Of a DNA stretch of 64,000 nucleotides, positions 49,779 to 57,687 are shown piece by piece (position 1 is the stretch's first letter; the number at the start of each line of letters is the position of its first letter). Below the pieces are notes generated by a model, which had not been told where the DNA came from, did no database searches, and saw only the letters and a program-made list of their open reading frames with translations. A program made the translations under genes and the position numbers. Origin of the DNA: Actinacidiphila bryophytorum (GTDB lineage: Bacteria > Actinomycetota > Actinomycetes > Streptomycetales > Streptomycetaceae); contig NZ_JAFFIX010000012.1 of NCBI RefSeq assembly GCF_016916835.1, forward strand, positions 62,001 through 126,000. Direction: 5' to 3'.

Positions 49779-50038
49779 CGAGCGAGCGGCCGGAGTGGCC
49801 GGCCGAGGCACGAGGCCGTCCACGCAGGGCGCGAGGAGGAAGACCGAACAACAAAAGCGAGGGCTGACGAGCGAGCGGCCGGAGTGGCCGACCGAGGCAC
49901 GAGGCCGTCCGCGCAGGCCGCGAGGAGGAAGACCGAACAACAAAAGCGAGGGCTGACGAGCAAGCACCCCGACTGGCCGGCCGAGGCACGAGGCCGTCCG
50001 CGCAGGCCGCGAGGAGGAAGACCGAACAAGCAAGAAGC
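49770..50038 (+). repeat. Three tandem copies of an 89-bp unit between moxR and the vWA gene
   Basis: Copies begin at 49770, 49859 and 49948. Each opens with GAGGGCTGACGAGC, contains CGAGGCACGAGGCCGTCC and ends with GAGGAGGAAGACCGAACAA. The first copy includes the moxR stop codon in GGGCTGACG, and every copy repeats that stop and a GAGGAGG ribosome-binding-like string. Because 89 is not a multiple of three, the reading frame shifts between copies. The third copy has a few changes and leads into the vWA start. Confidence 0.9.
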
Positions 50039-50054
50039 GAAGGATGAGGAGGAC

Positions 50055-53000
50055 GTGGACGAGGAACCCCGGAGTGGTCAACCGCCCGCCCAGGAGGGGG
50101 ACTTCGATGGGCTGGAGCGCAGCCTCGGGCGGTTGCTCGACGGGCCGGGTGGGGCTTCCGCCGCGGATCTGGCTGATCTGCTGTGGGTGGCGCGGTTCGC
50201 CGGGCGGAGTCTGGCCCCGCAGGCACCCGACGGTGCCGCCGAGCCCGCCGGGCCGCCTGCGGAGCCTGAGCCGCCGCAGGCGGCAGCCCCCGGCCTCGTG
50301 GGCGACCCCGCCCGCGAGGCCCCGGCCCCGGTGGTGCCGCCCGCCGGCGGCGACGGGCCGGTCGGCGTACCGCTGCACGCCGTGTCCGCCGCGGCCCAGG
50401 GCGAGCCGGACCCCGTCGGGTCCCGCCTCGGCGGCACGCCGAAGAGCACCCCCGCCAGGGTCGTTCCCGTGCCCCGGGAGGGCGCGCTGCACGACCGGCT
50501 GGCGATCTCGCGCGCCCTGCGCCCACTGCGGCGGCGGGTCGGTGCGCCGGGGCCGCTCCGGCTCGACGAGGAGGCGACGGCCCGGGCGTCCGGCGAGGCG
50601 TCGCTGCTGTCGCCCGCGTGGCTGCCGCACACCGAGAGCCTGTTCTCGGTGGACCTCGTGGTGGACTCGGGACCGTCGATGGCAGTGTGGCAGCAGCTCG
50701 CCGCCGAGATGCACAGCCTGCTGGGCCAGAGCGCCTTCCGGATGACCCGCGTGTGGTCGCTGGACTCCGCAACCCAAGTGCCGCGCCTGGCAGCCTTCCC
50801 GCGCATGCCGCGGGCAGGGGCGCGGACCTTCTCCCTCGACCAGCTGCGGGACCCCTCGGGCCGCCGCATCGTGCTGCTGCTCACCGACGGCGTCGGGCCG
50901 CTGTGGCGGAACGCGGCGCTGCACGCGGCGATCACCCGGTGGTCGCGGGCTCAGCCGGTGGCCGTGCTCCAGGTCCTGCCGCAACGCTTATGGCACCGCA
51001 CCGCCTTGGTGCCCTCCCGGGTGCTGGCCCGGCCGCCGGCGGCGGGCCGCACGGTGCCGCGCTTCCGCCAGGAGACCCTGTCCGGCGGGGCGGGCGGCCC
51101 GCGCCACGGCGGCTGGGTGCCGATGCTGGAGCTGCGGGCCGACTGGATCGCGCCCTGGGCGGGCCTGCTCGCGGGCACCGCACCCGGCTGGACACCGCTG
51201 CTCGCCTTTCCCACCGGCGGCGAGCTGCCCGCACTCGCGGCAGCGGCGCCCGGCCCGGCGGCCGGGCACGCGCCCGCGGCAGCGGACCTGGTCGAGCGCT
51301 TCCGGGGCGAGGCGTCCCCGGAGGCGTTCGAGCTCGCGGGATACCTCTCGGCGGTGCCCCTCGTCCTCCCGGTGATCCGCCTCGTCCAGCGGGTCATGCT
51401 CCCGGCGTCGACGGGGGCGCACCTCGCGGAGTTCTTCCTGTCAGGGCTGCTCCTGGAGGAGCAGCAGGACCCGCACCCGCCGGCGTACGAGAGCGCGCAC
51501 GGCCGGGCGCGGGCCGGTGTGCACGACGACCTGCGGATGTACGACCTGCTCCCGGGGGTGCGCGACGCGCTGATGGGCACCCTCACCCGGCGGGAGACGC
51601 TGCGCGTCCTCGACGTACTCGGCCGGGTGTCGGGGCGGGTCGCGGAGCGCTTCGGCGGGAGCCTCAATTTCCGGGCGCTCGTCCCGGCGGCTGATGCGCA
51701 GGGCGACTGGCGGCTGCCCGAGGGCAGCCTGCCCTTCGCCCGGATCGCCGCCACCGCGCTGGCCGGGCTCGGCGGCGAGTACCGCCGGATGGCCGCGGCC
51801 CTCACGGCGGGCCTGGCGCGGGAGGGTACGGCGGCCGGCCCCGTGTCGTCCACGCCCGCCGTCCCGCAGCCGCCCCTGCCTCCGCCGGTCTCCGTTCGCC
51901 AACTGCCCACCGTTCAGGGCCGCGTCCTCAGCCAGCCGATGATGTTCGTCGGCCTGGGCGGTACGGGCGTCGCCATCGGAGCGGAGGTGGAGCGTCGGCT
52001 GCGCGACGAGCTGTGCGGCCCCGACGGCCGCGCCCTGTCAGGGTCGCGGGGCCGACTGCCGTACCAGCTGCCGGACTGCGTCCAGTTCGTCTACGCGGAC
52101 CTGGACCAGGGCAGCCTGGCCGACTTGCCGCTGGTCACCCCGGGCACGGTGCCGCGGGGGGCGTACGCCTCCACGTCCCGGATCAGCCCGGACAGCTTTC
52201 CCGAGGACTCCGACTCGTCGGACACCACTCGCCGGCTCCGGCGGCTGCCTGACGCGGACCTCCGCTGGCTGCCTCCCGCCGACGACGAACCGAGGGTGCT
52301 GCCGCTGACCCGCGGTTCCGGACAGCTTCCCACCGTGGCGCGGGCGTCGCTCTTCTCGACCATGCAGCAGAGCCCGACGGCCGTCGCTGAGGCGCTCGGC
52401 GCCGCCGTGGACGCGATCGCACGCTCGGCAGCCGAGTTGCGGGAGATCGGCGGCGGGCACATCACCGGGTGCGACGTCTTCGTCGCGTTCTCCGTCGCGG
52501 GCGGCACGGGCGCCGGGCTCTTCGTGGACTACCTGCACCTGATCGGCGAGGAGTTCGCGAAGCGCCGGTTCCCCGGTCTGCGCATCCACCCGCTGGTGGT
52601 CATGCCGTCCGCCTTCCCGCCGCAGGCGGGCGGCGGGCGCGAAGCAGAACTCAACGGCGCCCGCGCCCTGCTGGACCTGGCCGACCTGGTCGACTGGCAG
52701 AACGCCCCCGCGTCCGACGACCTCGACGACGACCCCGAGCAGCTCACCATCCGCCACCCCGGAGGGCACCCGCTCCGTATGCGGGTCGGCACCATGCCCA
52801 CCGCCTTCCTGCTCGGCCGCCCGCCCGGCGGCACGAGTGCCGACGTACGCCGCTCGGCGGTCTCGCTGGTCATGTCACTGATCGGCGGGGAGGCACCCGA
52901 CGACGCGTACGACACGTGGCGGACCTTCGCGGACTCCTTCCTCGACAACGGCGTACGGCACGCCGCTCCGTCGCCGTCGGGCCTGGGCCGGCGCGGCCTG

Positions 53001-55010
53001 ACCACCAGCGTGTCGGCGTCGTTGAGCATCCCCGTGGAGGCGCTGGCCGACCTGATGACCGAGCGGCTGATGGGTGAGGCGTTCAGAGAACTCTCGACGC
53101 CATCAGCGGAGTCGACGCCTGCGCTCGTACGGCGGTTGATCGCCGACAGCGGCCTGGACCGGCTGCGGGAGGCACCGGTTCCCCCGGTCCGGCGGCCCGC
53201 CGAAGTTCGTGGAACGGCAGCCGTCGTGCAGGCACTGCGCGACCGGGAGGACGAGATGCGGGAGCGGCTGAGCCTTCTGGCCGACTCCGTCGGCCGCGAA
53301 GTCCCGGAGCTGGCCGACCGGTTCGATCCGCGCCTGGCCGTCGCCCTGCTGCTGGAGCGTACCGATCCCTTCTCCGCCCTGGCGGCGTTCGGCAACTTTC
53401 CCGAGCGCGGGGTGTCCCTGGCAGAGGGCACGTTCCTGGGCTGGCTGGTCCGATCGTCGCTCGAACGCAACCCACCCCGGCACCTCCCCGACGAGGCTCC
53501 GACGATTCCCGCGATGCGCGGCCGGCTCGCGGGTGCCGTCCGGGTGCGCTGGACCGACCCCGAGGTGCGGGCGCTGCTCAGGGCGCAGGACGAGTGGTAC
53601 GTCCGGCGCGGTCGCGAGATCTGGTGGGAGGAGTGGGCAGGGCAAGGCCGACGGTGGTTGCTGAAGGCGCAGACCGCAGCGGCCGACCTCGGCCGGCTCG
53701 TGGCGCCTCTGCGCGATCGCGCCGAGACGTCGAACGTGGAGGTCTACCGGCGGATTGCGGCGCTGTACCAGGATCAGGCCACGGCCCATGTCCGCCTCCT
53801 GCCACCGCAGGAACGCCTCGACAGCTTCTTCGCCGACCTGCTGGAGTCGCTGGCCGAACATGAGGGCTTGACGACGGGGCCGGACGGGAGGGTACGGCCG
53901 GTGCTGAGTGGCCTGCTCGCCGGCGGCTGGCGGGAAGCACTTCGCGCCAACCGTCAGCATCCCGACGCGGCGGTTGCGGAAGCCAGAGCGGCGCTGCGCT
54001 CCACGGTCGACAGCCACCTGCTGCGGAGCGACCTGGGGCCGGTGCTGCCGCCGATGAGCCGCATCCTGGCCGCAGCGGCAGGCGACAACGAGGCCCGCGC
54101 GGACGTCAGCGAGGAGTGTCTCGGCGCCTTCACCCACCAGGTCGCCGGCTTGCTCGCCCCGGGGTACGTCGCCGAGGGCAACGGACCGCTGCGGATCATC
54201 GTCACCTACCCCGGCAGGATGAGCCGCGCGGCGGAGGACTATCTGCTCAGAGCACTAACGCTCCCGCGCACCGGCGACGCGCCCGTCGTCCAGTTCGTCA
54301 GCGGCCATGAGGACACGCTGAGCGTCGTGATGGTCCGCAGCGGGATGGGGATCACCCAGGTGCCCGAGGCCCGTGACCTGCTGCGGCTGTGGACGAGCGC
54401 GCAGTATTCGCCCCAGCCCAGCGACGTCCTGCCCTGGCGGCAACGGCTCGGCTACCGCGACGGCTGGCTGCTGGGCTCCGAGCACGACCGGCGCAGGGTC
54501 CTGCACCGGATCCTGGTCAGCCTGTGGAACGGCATCGGTGTGGACGCCCGCGGCCACTCCCCGCGGCGGGTCCGTATCCCCCTCGGCCCCGAGTCGGAGG
54601 CCGGCGTTCGCCGGGCCGACACGAGAGCGGCCCTGACGCTGTCCCTCCCCGACTCCCCGGCCGGTCTGTCCACCTGGCCCGGAGTGCTGGGCGCCTACGA
54701 GCGGTGGGCCATCACCGAGGACCCGCAGCTCACCGAGCCGTACGCGGAAGCGCTGATGTCGGCCGTACCGGCGGGCGGCCAGACGATCCGGCCGCCCGAC
54801 TGGGAGTTCGTACGCCTCGTCACGGAAATCGCCCCCCGGCAGACCGCCCTCCTGGAGCAGATGCGCGAGGCCCCCGGTGGCGCGGAGGACCCCACGCTGG
54901 CACGCCACTGGGAGTTCTGGACCTCGCTCCTCCCGGCCGCCATGCGCCTGCCCTGCCCCGGCGTACGCGGCGAGCCCACCCTGGACCACCTGCTGTCCTC
55001 GATCCGCTGA
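50055..55010 (+). CDS. Giant vWA/tubulin-like GTPase fusion protein of the conflict system; contains a TTA codon
   Basis: A 1,651-residue soluble protein. A short N-terminal helix region (~15-55: LERSLGRLLDGPGG, ADLADLLWVARFAGRSL) resembles the SAV_2336-type N-terminus. After a Pro/Ala linker, a vWA-like domain begins near 197 with the metal-site D204-x-G-x-S208 (VVDSGPS) and D278 (LLTDGVG). From about residue 627 a tubulin-like (Tubulin_2) domain starts with MFVGLGGTGVAIG and carries the GTP loop FSVAGGTGAGLFVDYL near 815. The C-terminal ~550 residues are helical with no clear match. Codon 312 is TTA (50988-50990). GTG at 50055 was chosen because the SAV_2336-like region follows; a GTG at 49884 inside the repeats would add 57 residues. 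Confidence 0.82.
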   Translation: MDEEPRSGQPPAQEGDFDGLERSLGRLLDGPGGASAADLADLLWVARFAGRSLAPQAPDGAAEPAGPPAEPEPPQAAAPGLVGDPAREAPAPVVPPAGGDGPVGVPLHAVSAAAQGEPDPVGSRLGGTPKSTPARVVPVPREGALHDRLAISRALRPLRRRVGAPGPLRLDEEATARASGEASLLSPAWLPHTESLFSVDLVVDSGPSMAVWQQLAAEMHSLLGQSAFRMTRVWSLDSATQVPRLAAFPRMPRAGARTFSLDQLRDPSGRRIVLLLTDGVGPLWRNAALHAAITRWSRAQPVAVLQVLPQRLWHRTALVPSRVLARPPAAGRTVPRFRQETLSGGAGGPRHGGWVPMLELRADWIAPWAGLLAGTAPGWTPLLAFPTGGELPALAAAAPGPAAGHAPAAADLVERFRGEASPEAFELAGYLSAVPLVLPVIRLVQRVMLPASTGAHLAEFFLSGLLLEEQQDPHPPAYESAHGRARAGVHDDLRMYDLLPGVRDALMGTLTRRETLRVLDVLGRVSGRVAERFGGSLNFRALVPAADAQGDWRLPEGSLPFARIAATALAGLGGEYRRMAAALTAGLAREGTAAGPVSSTPAVPQPPLPPPVSVRQLPTVQGRVLSQPMMFVGLGGTGVAIGAEVERRLRDELCGPDGRALSGSRGRLPYQLPDCVQFVYADLDQGSLADLPLVTPGTVPRGAYASTSRISPDSFPEDSDSSDTTRRLRRLPDADLRWLPPADDEPRVLPLTRGSGQLPTVARASLFSTMQQSPTAVAEALGAAVDAIARSAAELREIGGGHITGCDVFVAFSVAGGTGAGLFVDYLHLIGEEFAKRRFPGLRIHPLVVMPSAFPPQAGGGREAELNGARALLDLADLVDWQNAPASDDLDDDPEQLTIRHPGGHPLRMRVGTMPTAFLLGRPPGGTSADVRRSAVSLVMSLIGGEAPDDAYDTWRTFADSFLDNGVRHAAPSPSGLGRRGLTTSVSASLSIPVEALADLMTERLMGEAFRELSTPSAESTPALVRRLIADSGLDRLREAPVPPVRRPAEVRGTAAVVQALRDREDEMRERLSLLADSVGREVPELADRFDPRLAVALLLERTDPFSALAAFGNFPERGVSLAEGTFLGWLVRSSLERNPPRHLPDEAPTIPAMRGRLAGAVRVRWTDPEVRALLRAQDEWYVRRGREIWWEEWAGQGRRWLLKAQTAAADLGRLVAPLRDRAETSNVEVYRRIAALYQDQATAHVRLLPPQERLDSFFADLLESLAEHEGLTTGPDGRVRPVLSGLLAGGWREALRANRQHPDAAVAEARAALRSTVDSHLLRSDLGPVLPPMSRILAAAAGDNEARADVSEECLGAFTHQVAGLLAPGYVAEGNGPLRIIVTYPGRMSRAAEDYLLRALTLPRTGDAPVVQFVSGHEDTLSVVMVRSGMGITQVPEARDLLRLWTSAQYSPQPSDVLPWRQRLGYRDGWLLGSEHDRRRVLHRILVSLWNGIGVDARGHSPRRVRIPLGPESEAGVRRADTRAALTLSLPDSPAGLSTWPGVLGAYERWAITEDPQLTEPYAEALMSAVPAGGQTIRPPDWEFVRLVTEIAPRQTALLEQMREAPGGAEDPTLARHWEFWTSLLPAAMRLPCPGVRGEPTLDHLLSSIR

Positions 55011-55061
55011 CGGCCCCGGCCGCCGTCACTGTCGACGCAGCCGCCGAGCCACCGTCGGAAT

Positions 55062-55592
55062 CACGATCGCCGCCCCGCCCGTACCCGGCTGGACGGCGCC
55101 CTGGTCCCGCTGGCCGAGCAGGACCGTGCGCTGTGGAACCGCGTCTCGGTCACCGAGGGGGTGGCGCTGCTCTCCGGGACGCTGTCCAAGGGCCGGGTCG
55201 GCCCGTACCAGTTGAAGGCGGCGATCGCCGCGGTGCACGACGAGGCACCGGCGATGGACGCCACCGACTGGCCGCAGATCCTGGGCCTGTACGACCTGTT
55301 GGCCCAGGCCGAGCCGAACCCGGTGACCGACCTGAACCGGGCCGTCGCCGTCGCGATGGTCCACGGCCCGCAGGCGGGCCTGGCAGCGGTCGCCGCACTG
55401 GCCCGCAACCCGCGCCTGACGCGCAACCACCGGCTCCTGGCCACCCGGGCGCATCTCAAGGACCTGGCCGGCGACCACCCCGGCGCCGCCGCCGACTACC
55501 GCCGGGCGGCCCTGCTGACCGCCAGCGCACCGGAGCGCCGCTGTCTCACCGCCCGCGCGGCCGAGGCGGAGTCGCGCCCGGCGGCCGGGTGA
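55062..55592 (+). pseudogene. 5'-truncated ECF42-type (DUF6596) RNA polymerase sigma factor
   Basis: From about 55062 the frame reads RRPARTRLDGALVPLAEQDR, then GPYQLKAAIAAVHDEAPAMD, WPQILGLYDLLAQAEPNPVT and LNRAVAVAMVHGPQAGLA, the C-terminal TPR-like half of ECF42 sigma factors. These are about 400 residues long; only the last ~175 remain, and regions 2 and 4 are missing. The match begins about 50 bases after the vWA stop, so the sigma gene was probably cut when the conflict operon arrived or by a later deletion. No other piece of it was found in the window. Codons remain intact to the stop, so the loss may be recent. Confidence 0.75.
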
Positions 55593-55608
55593 CGGCGGCC
55601 ACCGACGG

Positions 55609-56289
55609 TCACTGGGCCGGGGGTTCCGGGCGGACCAGAGCGTTCTGGTAGGCGATCACCACGAGTTGGGCGCGGTCGCGGGCACCGACCTTGGTCATGG
55701 CGCGCTGGATGTGGGTGCGGACGGTCAGGACGCTCAGGACGAGTTCCGCGGCGATCTCCTCGTTGGACTTGCCATGGGCCGCGAGGACGGTGACCTCCCG
55801 TTCGCGCGGGGTCAGGTCGGCGAGGCGTTCCGGCGGGGCGAGGGGCGTACCGGAGGCGGGGGTGGTGAGGAAGCGGGTGATCAGGGCCTGGGTGGCGCCC
55901 GGGGAGAGCAGGGCTTCGCCTGCTGCGACGGTGCGGATGCCGTCGAGCAGCGCGTCGGTGGTGACGTACTTGCCGAGGAAGCCGCTGGCGCCGACCTGGA
56001 GGGCCTGCGCGACGTACTCCTCGGTCTCGAACATGGTCAGGATGAGGACGCGGGTGCCGGCCAGTCCGGGGTCGGCGCAGATCTCGGCGGTGGCGGCGAG
56101 GCCGTCGGAGCCGGGCATGCGGATGTCCATGAGGACGATGTCGGGGCGGTGGGCGCGGGCGGCTTCCACGGCCTGCCGGCCGTCCGCGGCCTCGCCGACG
56201 ACCTCCATGTCCTCGCACGAGTCGATCAGCAGCCGGAAGGTGCCGCGCAGCAGGGCCTGGTCGTCGGCGAGCAGGACGCGGATGGTCAA
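55609..56289 (-). CDS. NarL/LuxR-family response regulator
   Basis: A 226-residue regulator. The receiver domain (MTIRVLLADDQALLRGTFR) has its phosphoacceptor aspartate in DIVLMDIRMPGSDGL, and GASGFLGK holds the conserved lysine. The C-terminal helix-turn-helix (LTPREREVTVLAAHGKSNEEIA, TVRTHIQRAMTKV) binds DNA. It overlaps the kinase gene by four bases and pairs with it. The MMPL exporter upstream on the same strand is the likely target. Confidence 0.9.
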   Translation of the reverse strand: MTIRVLLADDQALLRGTFRLLIDSCEDMEVVGEAADGRQAVEAARAHRPDIVLMDIRMPGSDGLAATAEICADPGLAGTRVLILTMFETEEYVAQALQVGASGFLGKYVTTDALLDGIRTVAAGEALLSPGATQALITRFLTTPASGTPLAPPERLADLTPREREVTVLAAHGKSNEEIAAELVLSVLTVRTHIQRAMTKVGARDRAQLVVIAYQNALVRPEPPAQ

Positions 56290-57515
56290 GGGGTGTCCTC
56301 GGGTCGTGGTCCGGCCGGTGCGTCCGCCGGGGTGCGGGGCCGGAAGGGGAGGGCGGCGGCGACTTCGAAGCCGCCGCCGGGCCGGGGGCCGGCCCGCAGG
56401 TCGCCGCCGACGGAGTGGGCGCGTTCGCGCATGCCCATCAGACCGTATCCGCCGCCGGGCACGGGCGGGGGCGTCCCGCCTGATGGTGTGCCGTCGTTGG
56501 CGACGGTGACGGTCAACTGCGAGCTGTCGTAGCGCAGGCGTACGCGGGCCGTGTGGTCGGGCGCGTGTTTCGTGGCGTTGGTCAGGGCCTCCTGGATGAT
56601 CCGGTACGCCGTCAGGTCCACGCCGGGGGACAGCGGCTGGGGCTCCCCCTCGGTGCTGACGGTGACGGTCAGGCCCGCCGACTCGCAGGCCGCGACCAGG
56701 GTGGGGAGGCGGTCGAGGCCCGGGGTGGGCTCCAGCGGGTCGGCGTCGGGGCCCGCGCTGTGCCGCAGTACGCCGACGGTGGCGCGCAGTTCCAGCAGCG
56801 CGGACGAGGTGGTGCCGACCAGGTCGGCGAGGATCTTGCGGGTCTGCTCCGGGTGGGCGTCCGCGAGGTGGGCGGCGGTGCCGGCCTGGGCGTGGGCGAC
56901 GGCCATGTGGTGGGCGACGGCGTCGTGGAGTTCGCGGGCGATCCGCATCCGCTCCTCGGCGACGCGCAGCCTGGCCTCCTCCTCACGGGTGCGTTCCGCG
57001 TGCGCGGCGCGGGCCTTGACCGACTCGATGTAAGCCCGCCGGAAGCGGCTCATCCCGCCGAGTGACACCGGGAGCAGCAGCCACAGGACCGTACCGGCGG
57101 TCCGCAGCAGGAAGTCGTCGCCGAGCGGTGCGCCGGCCAGCGAGGTGGCCACCAGCACGGCCACGGTGGCCGCGGCCCCGACGCCGGTGGTCCGCGAGTC
57201 GGTGAGCGCGGCCAGCCAGTACAGCGCGGCCATGACGGGGGCCAGCAGCAGGGGGCTGGGCAGGTAGCCCATGGCGGTCAGCGCGGCCGCCGCCGCGGTG
57301 GTGACCGCGAGGGTGGCCCGCGGGCGGGTGCGGGCGGCCGGGACGGCGGCGCAGGAGACGACGATGATCCAGGCGGGCCACAGGGTGCGCGGCGGCGCGG
57401 ACTCCGAGGTGCTGATCTGCGCCCCGAAGAGCGCGCAGACGCACACCGCCACCGCCGTCGCCACGCCGGCGGCACGGGTGTGGCGTTCCGCGTACCGTTC
57501 GAGGTTGCTGGTCAT
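56286..57515 (-). CDS. Sensor histidine kinase (HisKA_3, NarX/DesK type)
   Basis: A 409-residue membrane kinase with about five hydrophobic helices in the first ~150 residues and little extracellular sequence, so it may sense the membrane itself. The phosphorylated His is in RIARELHDAVAHHMAVAHAQ, followed by the ATPase domain (IIQEALTNATKHA N-box, GGGYGLMGMRERAH G-box). It is co-transcribed with the NarL-type regulator and lies 172 bases downstream of an MMPL transporter gene on the same strand. Confidence 0.9.
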   Translation of the reverse strand: MTSNLERYAERHTRAAGVATAVAVCVCALFGAQISTSESAPPRTLWPAWIIVVSCAAVPAARTRPRATLAVTTAAAAALTAMGYLPSPLLLAPVMAALYWLAALTDSRTTGVGAAATVAVLVATSLAGAPLGDDFLLRTAGTVLWLLLPVSLGGMSRFRRAYIESVKARAAHAERTREEEARLRVAEERMRIARELHDAVAHHMAVAHAQAGTAAHLADAHPEQTRKILADLVGTTSSALLELRATVGVLRHSAGPDADPLEPTPGLDRLPTLVAACESAGLTVTVSTEGEPQPLSPGVDLTAYRIIQEALTNATKHAPDHTARVRLRYDSSQLTVTVANDGTPSGGTPPPVPGGGYGLMGMRERAHSVGGDLRAGPRPGGGFEVAAALPFRPRTPADAPAGPRPEDTP

Positions 57516-57687
57516 GGGGCTCTCCGTGAGGGGGCGTGCCGACGTCCATGGTCGCCGACGACGCCGGGGACGGGGGCGAAGGACGGGCGCGATCGGGCGC
57601 GGACCGGCGCCGGCAGGTGCGGTTGGTCACCGGCGGGCGCGAGGACCGCCCGGGCACGTGCCCGGGCGGTCCTGTCGTCGGCGCGGG

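Noticed and set aside
49770-50038. CRISPR array
   Set aside because: The copies are contiguous 89-bp tandem units without unique spacers, and no cas gene is present.
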